A stretch of 5,022 nucleotides of DNA from positions 1-5,022 of the forward strand of contig JALHML010000051.1 in the NCBI GenBank assembly GCA_022844065.1, given 5' to 3'. The DNA comes from Minisyncoccota bacterium (GTDB lineage Bacteria > Patescibacteriota > Minisyncoccia > Phycocordibacterales > Phycocordibacteraceae). The translations under genes and the position numbers were made by a program. Below are positions 1 to 4,434 of the stretch, piece by piece. Position 1 is the stretch's first letter. The number at the start of each line of letters is the position of its first letter. Below the pieces are notes generated by a model. It was not told the origin of the DNA and did no database searches. It saw only the letters and a list, made by a program, of their open reading frames with translations.

Positions 1-411
1 CTTGAAGATGTTCTTACCATCGCTTCCCTCCTCCAGCGCGAGACACGCGATCCGTCTGAGATGCGTCTTATCTCCGGCATTATCTGGAACCGTCTCTGGT
101 CTGGCATGAACCTCCAGATCGATGCAACACTTCAATATGCGAAGGCCTCAAACGGAGGCACGAAGACGTGGTGGCCAGTACCACGCCCTGCCGACAAGTA
201 CATAAAGTCTCCATACAACACCTACCAGAACAAGGGTCTTCCGCCAGGACCTATCTCAAACCCTTCAACAGAAGCTATTCTTGCTGCTCTCAACCCAAAG
301 AAAACCGACTGTATCTTCTATTTCCATGACAGTAAGGGCCGAATGTTCTGCTCTCCTGACTATGCAGGACACGTTCGCATGCTCAAAAAGAGCTACGGCC
401 AGGGCAAGTAG
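1..411 (+). CDS. mltG: Endolytic murein transglycosylase MltG/YceG, C-terminal part
   Basis: The 5' end lies outside the window; the visible part is the last 136 codons of the frame that starts at base 1. MltG cuts nascent glycan strands at the inner membrane and so sets peptidoglycan chain length. The sequence shows the YceG domain core: ASLLQRET near the left edge, whose Glu matches the family's catalytic Glu (ASIVEKET in E. coli), then the IIWNRL and LQIDATLQY motifs, SPYNTY, GLPPGPISNPS and ILAALNP, and a final FYFHDSKGRMF strand. The WWPVPRP insert and the YGQGK tail recall Parcubacteria-type MltG (memory-based). The gene ends in TAG, directly against the stop codon of the opposing cysteine hydrolase gene, so there is no room for a terminator between them. 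The family call is secure; start and regulation are not visible. Confidence 0.95.
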   Translation, partial: LEDVLTIASLLQRETRDPSEMRLISGIIWNRLWSGMNLQIDATLQYAKASNGGTKTWWPVPRPADKYIKSPYNTYQNKGLPPGPISNPSTEAILAALNPKKTDCIFYFHDSKGRMFCSPDYAGHVRMLKKSYGQGK

Positions 412-903
412 CTAGTGCTTCTTTACGTTCCGATCGATATTGCGTTTCGTTATATTCGTTGCAGCCTCGTTTAGGGTTGTGGTGCTTTGCATAAGGCTAT
501 TGAGTACGATTACCTCGTACCCTAGATCAAAACCTTCAAAGGCGGTGGCGAGCACGCATCCGTCAGCCTCTAGGCCACATAACTCAATCTTACTAATGCC
601 GAATTTCTTGAGATAAGTGAGTAGACGCTCAGACTTAAATGCCGAGTATGATGATTTTATAAACGTGTTCTCTCGAGTAGAAAGATGGGCAAGTTCATCG
701 GCTATATCGGTATCGGGTGCTTTGAAGACCTTATGCCATCGCAATAACTTCACAAAATTGCTTCCCTTCTTGTTTACGAACTTGCTGAAAAGTATATGGT
801 CGTACTGCTGCTTTTCTATATGGACAGCAATCTTCTTCGGAAGACGTCTTGCGGAGGGCTTGAGAAAACCCTTCTGCACGTCAATTATGAGTAGTGTTCT
901 CAT
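412..903 (-). CDS. Isochorismatase-family cysteine hydrolase
   Basis: A 163-aa protein, near the usual length of the small cysteine hydrolases of this fold (isochorismatase, nicotinamidase, N-carbamoylsarcosine amidase). The expected triad is visible: Asp8 in LLIIDVQKGF, Lys83 in FIKSSYSAF and Cys116 in GLEADGCVLATA, followed by GYEVIVL. No signal peptide is seen, so it is probably cytosolic. Substrate cannot be deduced; these enzymes hydrolyse amides or vinyl ethers such as nicotinamide. The SCSAF-like KSSYSAF loop and GLEADGCV are also found in nicotinamidase-like and unassigned members. It is the third gene of a leftward operon, 23 bases after tspO, with a poor Shine-Dalgarno (GATAATAAGTGT before ATG), so translation may depend on the upstream gene. 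Its TAG is directly next to the mltG stop. Confidence 0.9.
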   Translation of the reverse strand: MRTLLIIDVQKGFLKPSARRLPKKIAVHIEKQQYDHILFSKFVNKKGSNFVKLLRWHKVFKAPDTDIADELAHLSTRENTFIKSSYSAFKSERLLTYLKKFGISKIELCGLEADGCVLATAFEGFDLGYEVIVLNSLMQSTTTLNEAATNITKRNIDRNVKKH

Positions 904-926
904 ACACTTATTATCGTGGGCACCGA

Positions 927-1397
927 CTAATTAAGTATGAGGAATCCAAGGTTCAGCGTTGCAGCATATGTAACCCAGAGCAGATACGGGATCATGAGAT
1001 ACACCGCACACTTTGAGTGCGCCGCATACATTCGCATGAGCGCGATTATGAGACCAAGCAGCACCAGGATAACAATCATGGCCAGCAAGAGTTCCTGCAT
1101 GCCAAAGAAGGCAATAGACCAGAATAGGTTTACGAGCAAATGGCCGAGGAAGAGCCATATAGCGAGATACTTCCCGATTTTCTTCGAGCGCCACACCAGG
1201 AACGCACTCGTTCCCATGAGTACATAGAGGAGCGTCCATACCGGCCCGAACACCCAGTTTGGCGGTGTCCATGACGGACGGTTAAGTGTTGCGTACCATC
1301 CCTGGATGCTGTCCATCGTGGACAAGGAACCTATAAAGCCAGCGGCAAGCGATATACCTACAAAGAATACGAGGGCGAGTATTGAGCCTAATTTCAT
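927..1397 (-). CDS. tspO: TspO/MBR family membrane protein
   Basis: A 156-aa, very hydrophobic protein with about five transmembrane helices, the standard size and topology of TspO/MBR (translocator protein, benzodiazepine receptor) proteins. Family motifs in order: a first helix with GFIGSL (20-25), the loop NRPSWTPPNWVFGPVW (39-54) that matches the hallmark P-x-W-x-PP-x-W-x-F-x-P-x-W pattern, HLLVNLFWSIAFFG (86-99), and IPYLLWVTYAATLN (136-149) near the C-terminus. TspO binds porphyrins and has been tied to tetrapyrrole handling and stress responses; the role here is unknown. The ATG is one base after the TAG of the DUF2177 gene and has no clear Shine-Dalgarno, so translational coupling is likely. 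The family call is strong. Confidence 0.95.
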   Translation of the reverse strand: MKLGSILALVFFVGISLAAGFIGSLSTMDSIQGWYATLNRPSWTPPNWVFGPVWTLLYVLMGTSAFLVWRSKKIGKYLAIWLFLGHLLVNLFWSIAFFGMQELLLAMIVILVLLGLIIALMRMYAAHSKCAVYLMIPYLLWVTYAATLNLGFLILN

Positions 1398-1398
1398 A

Positions 1399-1803
1399 CT
1401 AGTAGCCGAGAAACTTCGTTGCGATTAAATATGTCGCTACCGATGTTACCGTTGTCACAATTACACCCCAGGCAAGGTCAACGAAGGTGAGTGGGAGCGG
1501 CCAACCAGTTATGGTTGCAAGATTCGTAAGGTCATACGCTGCATATGCCGCAAGTCCAAAGAATGCTGCCGTTAACGCTACGCGCATTATGGAATGCACC
1601 CCAATAGCCGGCGCAATAACGAAGAAGGCAACCGCAAGTGAATAAATAACATAGAACGCGAGAGCCGCAGGCCATACAACGTCAGGACGAAGCATTGAGC
1701 CGAGCTGCGAACGATAGAATCCGCTTCCAACCAGACCGATCCAAAGAAGATCGAGTATGAACATGATAGGGAACGCGATGGCAGCAAGTATGAATGTCTG
1801 CAT
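1399..1803 (-). CDS. DUF2177 family membrane protein
   Basis: A 134-aa membrane protein with about four hydrophobic helices. Features typical of DUF2177: DLLWIG in helix 1 (18-23), FYRSQLG (29-35), a second helix FYVIYSLAVAFF (50-61), the signature YDLTNLATITGWP (90-102) and VDLAWG (108-113) opening the last helix. The molecular function of this family is not known. It is the first gene of a leftward operon with tspO and the cysteine hydrolase; pairing of two small membrane proteins suggests a shared envelope or stress role, which is inference. The upstream region is short: a TATACT -10-like box lies at 1831-1836, just beyond the terminator of the neighbouring unit. No good Shine-Dalgarno precedes the ATG, so the start rests on the hydrophobic N-terminus matching the family. 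Confidence 0.88.
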   Translation of the reverse strand: MQTFILAAIAFPIMFILDLLWIGLVGSGFYRSQLGSMLRPDVVWPAALAFYVIYSLAVAFFVIAPAIGVHSIMRVALTAAFFGLAAYAAYDLTNLATITGWPLPLTFVDLAWGVIVTTVTSVATYLIATKFLGY

Positions 1804-1830
1804 ATGAATACTTAAAGGATAAGTACTGTA

Positions 1831-1836
1831 AGTATA
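1831..1836 (-). promoter_or_regulatory. Putative -10 box for the DUF2177-tspO-hydrolase operon
   Basis: On the minus strand TATACT matches the sigma-70 -10 consensus TATAAT at five of six positions and lies 27 bases before the ATG at 1803, giving a leader of roughly 20 nt. No convincing -35 is found 16-18 bases upstream, where the terminator U-tract of the next unit sits. An alternative pair, TTTCAA-N17-TACTTA, overlaps it. This promoter does not show the 18-base pattern shared by the units further right. Confidence 0.35.
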
Positions 1837-1844
1837 CCTCTCTT

Positions 1845-1872
1845 GAAAACAGGAAAGAGCCCGTTTGGGCTC
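1845..1872 (-). terminator. Intrinsic terminator of the leftward unit 1876-2379
   Basis: On the minus strand GAGCCC-AAAC-GGGCTC forms a perfect 6-bp stem with a 4-nt loop, followed by TTTCCTGTTTTC as a loose U-tract. It begins three bases after the TGA at 1876, which ends the putative small ORF, and marks the left end of the cassette-like region. Unlike four terminators further right, it is not followed by the conserved core. Confidence 0.75.
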
Positions 1873-1875
1873 CTC

Positions 1876-2044
1876 TCATCCTTCTTGCCAGCTTACGACG
1901 GTCCAACCCCCTGGATGAAAGATGGGCGTACTGTAGGCTGCGAGTGCAGCTACAAACCAATTATTGGCCTGGTCCTGCAACCATACAAATGAAAGCCGCC
2001 CCAGTCATCGTTGCTGAGACGGCTCGGTCTATAATCAGACCCAT
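1876..2044 (-). pseudogene. Possible small membrane protein gene interrupted by a +1 frameshift
   Basis: No intact ORF fills this stretch, but two overlapping minus-strand reading frames look coding and join into about 55 residues if one base is skipped. The first starts at ATG 2044, overlaps the end of the 114-aa gene by 10 bases, and reads MGLIIDRAVSATMTGAAFI before stopping at a TAA eight codons later. The second, one base forward, reads VWLQDQANNWFVAALAAYS then a Pro/Gly/Trp-rich tail FHPGGWTVVSWQEG, and its TGA lies right at the terminator. The joined product would be amphipathic to membrane-like. There is no clear Shine-Dalgarno, so coupling to the upstream gene would be needed. It could be a decayed gene, a sequencing indel, programmed frameshifting or chance. 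I do not recognise a family. Confidence 0.35.
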
Positions 2045-2379
2045 CGTGGTTGGACGGTTGTTCTGCCGACCATTTCTTCCATCTGCTTGTACGCTTCGCA
2101 GGAAAATGAGTTGATTCTCCTTCCCTTCAGTAGAACTTCTGCCGTGAGCTGGCCGGCCACTTCGTGCTCCATCATGTCATGTAAACTCAAGTGATACACG
2201 TCCATGGGTTCGCCAACCGCCTCGCCCTCGTCTCTTTTCACGCTACGGAAAGGCATCGGTTCGTTGCGCCGTCTCCTTCGACGATACTCTAGCCAGAGGA
2301 AAAAGCGGGCAAGCCAACCTCGTTTGTATGCTTGAGCACTGCCGTCAACCATTTCTGAGAACTGTTCAAAGGGGCTCAT
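2035..2379 (-). CDS. Hypothetical 114-aa protein with Arg-rich patch
   Basis: I do not recognise this protein. The start chosen is the ATG at 2379 because a strong Shine-Dalgarno GGGAGG lies 5 bases before it; a GTG two codons upstream overlaps that Shine-Dalgarno and is unlikely. Residues 21-32 (GWLARFFLWLEY) form a short aromatic, hydrophobic segment followed at once by six consecutive Arg (33-38), like a membrane-surface anchor or a nucleic-acid-binding patch. The C-terminal half is mixed helical (DMMEHEVAGQL, EAYKQMEEMVGR). Its promoter is TTGGAC-N18-TATTTT at 2414-2443, next to core copy A. It is the only intact gene here ending in TGA; a TAG follows two codons later. It is probably cotranscribed with the frameshifted ORF downstream. 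Confidence 0.75.
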   Translation of the reverse strand: MSPFEQFSEMVDGSAQAYKRGWLARFFLWLEYRRRRRRNEPMPFRSVKRDEGEAVGEPMDVYHLSLHDMMEHEVAGQLTAEVLLKGRRINSFSCEAYKQMEEMVGRTTVQPRWV

Positions 2380-2413
2380 TGCCACCTCCCTTTTGTTAAT
2401 TGAAGCCGCAGTT

Positions 2414-2443
2414 AAAATACAACTAAAAACCAGAAAAGTCCAA
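2414..2443 (-). promoter_or_regulatory. Promoter of the 114-aa protein gene
   Basis: On the minus strand TTGGAC (2438-2443), an 18-base spacer and TATTTT (2414-2419) form a sigma-70-like promoter about 35 bases before the start codon. The -35 lies 12 bases downstream of core copy A in the direction of transcription. Confidence 0.6.
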
Positions 2444-2449
2444 CTGGCA

Positions 2450-2470
2450 ATCGGAGACGATGCTGAACTG
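2450..2470 (+). repeat. Core repeat copy A (degenerate)
   Basis: GACGATGCTGAAC at 2456-2468 is a diverged copy of the array core GACGATGTTGGAAC, one base shorter and with one T-to-C change. On its right it continues into TTTAATACAAAAG, which is nearly identical to the sequence right of copy E and forms the U-tract of a leftward terminator. It separates the 114-aa unit from the 61-aa unit. Confidence 0.6.
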
Positions 2471-2506
2471 CTTTAATACAAAAGACCGCCTGGCTAGGGC
2501 GGCCTT
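2471..2506 (-). terminator. Intrinsic terminator of the 61-aa gene
   Basis: On the minus strand AAGGCCGCC pairs with GGCGGTCTT (9 bp including one G-U) around a 7-nt loop, followed by TTTTGTATTAAA. It lies just after the TAA at 2516 and runs directly into core copy A. Confidence 0.8.
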
Positions 2507-2515
2507 CTATTTCTC

Positions 2516-2701
2516 TTATATGGCAGTGCCTTCGCTGCTTTCGAGAATCAAACAGATGGCAGAAAGCACATCTTCATCCTCCCCATTAGAAGCGTTTCGG
2601 AAAAGTCCTGCAGTGGGGCCATTAGGGAGCTTTCCAGCAACCATCCTGGCCACGCGCTTAGCTCGTTCACGCCGGGCTCCGACAACGATATTATCAACCA
2701 T
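2516..2701 (-). CDS. Hypothetical 61-aa protein
   Basis: A small protein I do not recognise. The ATG at 2701 is supported by the Shine-Dalgarno AAAGGAG 7 bases upstream and by a complete transcription unit: promoter CTAGAC-N18-TACTTT upstream and an intrinsic terminator just past the TAA. The N-terminal half is basic (GARRERAKRVARMVAGKL, 8-25), then a Gly/Asn linker with an acidic run EDED (41-44), then a hydrophobic stretch VLSAICLILESS (45-56). A basic helix plus an acidic helix would suit a small nucleic-acid or protein-binding partner, but this is inference only. It is the sole gene between core copies A and B. Confidence 0.7.
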   Translation of the reverse strand: MVDNIVVGARRERAKRVARMVAGKLPNGPTAGLFRNASNGEDEDVLSAICLILESSEGTAI

Positions 2702-2733
2702 CTGATCTCTCCTTTAGTTACGAGTCTCCTGGA

Positions 2734-2763
2734 AAAGTACTCAAGTTCTTAAGAAAAGTCTAG
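2734..2763 (-). promoter_or_regulatory. Promoter of the 61-aa gene
   Basis: On the minus strand CTAGAC (2758-2763), an 18-base spacer and TACTTT (2734-2739), 33 bases before the start codon. The -35 box lies 13 bases from core copy B, with which the rightward promoter overlaps, so copy B sits between divergent promoters. Confidence 0.5.
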
Positions 2764-2770
2764 ATCGCTA

Positions 2771-2822
2771 GTCTGGGACGATGTTGGAACCTTTCTGCAA
2801 CATATGGTACGTTCTGTCTAGA
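2771..2822 (+). repeat. Core repeat copy B within the 52-bp core-promoter module
   Basis: The stretch matches 4648-4699 at 50 of 52 positions. It opens with GTCTGGGACGATGTTGGAAC, then CCTTT and TGCAACATATG, and ends in GTTCTGTCTAGA just before the gene's own leader. The core itself (2777-2790) is shared with four other copies; the rest is shared only with copy F. Confidence 0.95.
2784..2813 (+). promoter_or_regulatory. Promoter of the 237-aa gene, with overlapping dyad
   Basis: TTGGAA (2784-2789, inside the core), an 18-base spacer and TACGTT (2808-2813), with TG one base before the -10 as in extended -10 promoters. A dyad, ATGTTG (2781-2786) and CAACAT (2798-2803) with 11 bases between, overlaps the -35 and spacer and could be an operator. 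The same arrangement occurs at copy F. Confidence 0.65.
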
Positions 2823-2844
2823 CTCGTTCACAGGAGAAATAGTC

Positions 2845-3558
2845 ATGGACGCTTTTGAATTAACGGCAACTGTCGTTGGACTTCTGAAGGGAAAGGATGC
2901 GGATGTCTGGCACGACGTCCTCGAGCGCACGGTCAGCGGTCAGGACCCTTACGCCAGCCAATTGTCTCGGCTACGGGTGGTTGAGGTCCTCCGAACCAAC
3001 GACCTTGACCCGAAGGATCTGCTGGATCGTCTTGCAGCCCTGGAGGTTAAGGTGGACGAAAGAATCGTGATAGCCTTCCGAAGGATGGAGTCAGAACCTT
3101 CTGAAAAGAGCCTGTTCATCTACACAAGGGCTGCTCGACAACACGAAGGTCAGATGATTGTCAGGTTCGACCCAGGCGCATTCGGTCTCCCGCTTAATTC
3201 GTACGAAGAACATGCGTTCGGCTTCGATGGCACAGTTGGGTACGACAAGGTCCTCGGGTGTGCGCAGAAGTACGGATTACGTCCGGTGGACTTCCTGGGC
3301 GCGCTCTATCTTCGACTGCATTTCCTCGAAGCCCACAAGAGCACGGGAGGTACCCGGTATTACATTGGATGCAAGCCAATAATCTACGACGAGGGCGAGC
3401 TTCCGATCATTCCTGCACTGTCCTACGATCCCTATGCTGGATGGTCGCTGGATGCGTTCGAAGCTGGTCCTGAATCAACGCTCGATGTCGGGGTCCTTTC
3501 GGGACAAGGTGAGTATCACGAATCTACGTTCCTCTTCTACCTTGATCCGCCCCGCTAG
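2845..3558 (+). CDS. Hypothetical 237-aa protein
   Basis: I do not recognise a family. The ATG is supported by the Shine-Dalgarno AGGAG 8 bases upstream, the core-linked promoter and a strong terminator after the TAG. Residues 1-82 look helical, with LLDRLAALEVKVDERI (59-74) as a possible short amphipathic helix. The second part is rich in aromatic residues and Gly/Pro and probably beta: MIVRFDPGAFGLP (104-116), ALYLRLHFLEAHK (153-165), RYYIGCKPIIYDEGELP (171-187), LSYDPYAGW (192-200) and a final STFLFYLDPPR. There is no signal peptide or membrane helix, so a soluble cytosolic protein is expected. It is the largest gene of the array, lies between core copies B and C, and is the only complete rightward unit. 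Confidence 0.85.
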   Translation: MDAFELTATVVGLLKGKDADVWHDVLERTVSGQDPYASQLSRLRVVEVLRTNDLDPKDLLDRLAALEVKVDERIVIAFRRMESEPSEKSLFIYTRAARQHEGQMIVRFDPGAFGLPLNSYEEHAFGFDGTVGYDKVLGCAQKYGLRPVDFLGALYLRLHFLEAHKSTGGTRYYIGCKPIIYDEGELPIIPALSYDPYAGWSLDAFEAGPESTLDVGVLSGQGEYHESTFLFYLDPPR

Positions 3559-3559
3559 C

Positions 3560-3607
3560 AAACCCCGGAGAAGCCCCGTGCTTCGGCCGGGGTTTCTTTT
3601 TTTATTG
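3560..3607 (+). terminator. Strong intrinsic terminator of the 237-aa gene
   Basis: AAACCCCGG (3560-3568) pairs perfectly with CCGGGGTTT (3587-3595). Inside, GAAGC and GCTTC (3570-3574, 3580-3584) extend the hairpin. A run of T (TTTCTTTTTTTATT) follows. It starts one base after the TAG and ends just before core copy C. Confidence 0.95.
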
Positions 3608-3613
3608 CAGGCT

Positions 3614-3635
3614 GTCTGGGACGATGTTGGAACCT
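3614..3635 (+). repeat. Core repeat copy C
   Basis: GTCTGGGACGATGTTGGAAC occurs here exactly as in copies B and F, followed by CCTTAATT. It sits between the terminator of the rightward gene on its left and the terminator of a leftward unit on its right, so it has no promoter role of its own that I can see. Confidence 0.95.
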
Positions 3636-3636
3636 T

Positions 3637-3667
3637 AATTTAAAAACCGACCCATAGCAGGTCGGTT
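3637..3667 (-). terminator. Intrinsic terminator of the leftward RNA unit
   Basis: On the minus strand AACCGACC pairs with GGTCGGTT (8 bp, 3660-3667 and 3645-3652) around a 7-nt loop, followed by TTTAAATTAAGG. It follows the 3' arm of the long inverted repeat of the candidate RNA by only 5 bases and abuts core copy C. Confidence 0.85.
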
Positions 3668-3672
3668 GGTAG

Positions 3673-3840
3673 TGGAACGAGAGGCTTAGACCGGATGAAA
3701 TGCTTTTCAGCACAAGAACCTTAAGATGGCTTCTTCAATCGCTTCGCGCAGAGACGCGGACGATGGTTCATTCACCCTTTCGCGTGAGCTTCGGTCTTGT
3801 CCCTGCCGGGAGTCTCAATTGATTTCCTCCTCTCGTTCCA
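3673..3840 (-). ncRNA. Candidate structured non-coding RNA, about 168 nt
   Basis: The interval between cores C and D has no convincing protein gene, yet has a full leftward unit. A promoter predicts a transcription start near 3840, exactly where a perfect 12-bp inverted repeat begins (TGGAACGAGAGG, 3829-3840); its partner CCTCTCGTTCCA (3673-3684) ends 5 bases before the terminator. This is the shape of an RNA closed by a terminal stem. Inside, several local hairpins are possible: UCCC-GGCA-GGGA, UGCU-GAAA-AGCA, AAGAA(g)CC with GGUUCUU, and UCAC..GUGA closing on GAAA. Longer pairings UCAAUUG/CGAUUGA and AGACCG/CGGUCU cross, so may be a pseudoknot or alternatives. It lacks features I know from RNase P, SRP RNA or tmRNA. 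A coding alternative exists: GAGGAGG then a TTG start at 3818, giving only 16 codons. Confidence 0.55.
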
Positions 3841-3846
3841 ATATCT

Positions 3847-3876
3847 AAATTACTATTTAACCATATGACAGTCCAG
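3847..3876 (-). promoter_or_regulatory. Promoter of the candidate structured RNA
   Basis: On the minus strand CTGGAC (3871-3876), an 18-base spacer and TAATTT (3847-3852). Six bases separate the -10 from the first base of the terminal stem, the normal distance to a start site. The -35 box lies 7 bases from core copy D. Confidence 0.6.
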
Positions 3877-3877
3877 C

Positions 3878-3899
3878 TGGCTTGACGATGTTGGAACTA
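3878..3899 (+). repeat. Core repeat copy D
   Basis: GACGATGTTGGAAC at 3884-3897 is an exact core. The left flank is GGCTT instead of the usual CTGG, and the right flank TAGATTATGAAAAT serves as the U-tract of the adjoining leftward terminator. Confidence 0.9.
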
Positions 3900-3901
3900 G
3901 A

Positions 3902-3935
3902 TTATGAAAATCCCCCGGCCATGCGGCTGGGGGAT
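3902..3935 (-). terminator. Intrinsic terminator of the helix-turn-helix-like gene
   Basis: On the minus strand ATCCCCC pairs with GGGGGAT (7 bp); after one mismatch GCC pairs with GGC around a 4-nt loop. TTTTCATAAT follows. It lies 24 bases after the TAG at 3959 and abuts core copy D. Confidence 0.85.
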
Positions 3936-3958
3936 CTCTTCAGCTGCCGCGAACGGCT

Positions 3959-4273
3959 CTAGTTGAGCAGTTCGAGCTTCTTGCCGATGTCGGTATCGAG
4001 GAACTCGATGACTTTCCGTCGGACGTCCTCTGACGGGACGTCGAGATCGTCCCGCGAATTGTCGCCCCAGCGGCGAACTTCTTCTTCGCTCACCTGGAGC
4101 GCGGTGGCGAGCTCCGAGGGGCTCACCTGATAGTCCGATATCGCGAGTGCGACCATGGCTCGAAAATACTCCGGTTGCCCAGACTCTTCCAGGGTTTCAG
4201 GAGACTGTATCGAGTCCCTGAAATACCCCATTTCGACGGCGCGGCCCCGCACTGACTCTTTGACCTCCAACAT
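3959..4273 (-). CDS. Small helix-turn-helix-like protein, 104 aa
   Basis: No family is recognised, but residues 51-70 (SPSELATALQVSEEEVRRWG) have the spacing of a helix-turn-helix: a first helix with SELATAL, a turn around Q-V-S, and a second helix EEEVRRW, like the Cro/C1 or XRE type. The segment before it (YFRAMVALAISDY, 36-48) would be the preceding helix, and the C-terminus (SEDVRRKVIEFLDTDIGKKL) another. DNA binding is therefore plausible but unproven, since the second helix is acidic at its start. The ATG at 4273 has GGAG 7 bases upstream. It has its own promoter and terminator and is the only gene between cores D and E. If it is a repressor, the dyad at the two rightward promoters would be an obvious candidate site. 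Confidence 0.8.
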   Translation of the reverse strand: MLEVKESVRGRAVEMGYFRDSIQSPETLEESGQPEYFRAMVALAISDYQVSPSELATALQVSEEEVRRWGDNSRDDLDVPSEDVRRKVIEFLDTDIGKKLELLN

Positions 4274-4314
4274 AGGTAGGCTCCGTTGTTTAGGAAGGAT
4301 ATGCTTCCGTGCAG

Positions 4315-4344
4315 AGGATACGATATATGACTATGTGTGTCTAA
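4315..4344 (-). promoter_or_regulatory. Promoter of the helix-turn-helix-like gene
   Basis: On the minus strand TTAGAC (4339-4344), an 18-base spacer and TATCCT (4315-4320), 41 bases before the start codon. The -35 box lies 14 bases from core copy E. Confidence 0.5.
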
Positions 4345-4352
4345 TGCTAGCA

Positions 4353-4374
4353 GACTGGAACGATGTTAGAACCT
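4353..4374 (+). repeat. Core repeat copy E
   Basis: AACGATGTTAGAAC at 4359-4372 differs from the consensus core at two positions. The right flank CTTTTTAATACAAAG matches the right flank of copy A closely and forms the U-tract of a leftward terminator. Confidence 0.8.
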
Positions 4375-4412
4375 TTTTAATACAAAGAGCCGAAGGATTT
4401 CTCCCCCGGCTC
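4374..4412 (-). terminator. Intrinsic terminator of the Cys-rich protein gene
   Basis: On the minus strand GAGCCGGGGGA pairs with TCCTTCGGCTC over 11 bp, two of them G-U, closed by a GAAA tetraloop. TTTGTATTAAAAA follows. It lies 22 bases after the TAG at 4435 and abuts core copy E. Confidence 0.85.
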
Positions 4413-4434
4413 ATTTAAAAGTCTGAATCCCGAA

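Noticed and set aside
617..934. Rightward ORF of 105 codons over the cysteine hydrolase gene
   Set aside because: It lies antisense to a gene with a complete catalytic triad; no Shine-Dalgarno and no family features.
931..1272. Second minus-strand ORF and a plus-strand ORF across tspO
   Set aside because: The tspO frame carries all family motifs; the other frames are low-complexity shadows.
2035..2037. TGA read as Gly (genetic code 25), extending the 114-aa protein by two residues to TAG
   Set aside because: No conserved gene in the window contains an in-frame TGA, and Gly is encoded normally by GGN codons.
1794..2114. Rightward ORF of 106 codons filling the gap right of the DUF2177 gene
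   Set aside because: It starts inside the DUF2177 gene, has no Shine-Dalgarno, crosses a terminator hairpin and runs antisense into the 114-aa gene.
2438..2468. Classical integron attC at copy A (GTCCAAC resembles an R'' half-site)
   Set aside because: GTCCAAC occurs only in copy A, where it overlaps the promoter, and no matching GTTRRRY half-site is present there or conserved in other copies.
3158..3643. Several short ORFs on both strands within the 237-aa gene
   Set aside because: They overlap a gene with clear start, promoter and terminator; the last one runs through the terminator itself.
3716..3818. Short minus-strand reading frames in the candidate RNA, including one after GAGGAGG with a TTG start and a GTG-started frame reading NEPSSASLREAIEEAI
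   Set aside because: The TTG frame has only 16 codons, the coding-looking frame lacks a proper start and is preceded by a stop; the 12-bp terminal stem at the transcription start favours an RNA. A frameshifted gene is not fully excluded.
3726..3848. Rightward 40-codon ORF starting at ATG 3726
   Set aside because: No Shine-Dalgarno or promoter, and it is antisense to the leftward unit.
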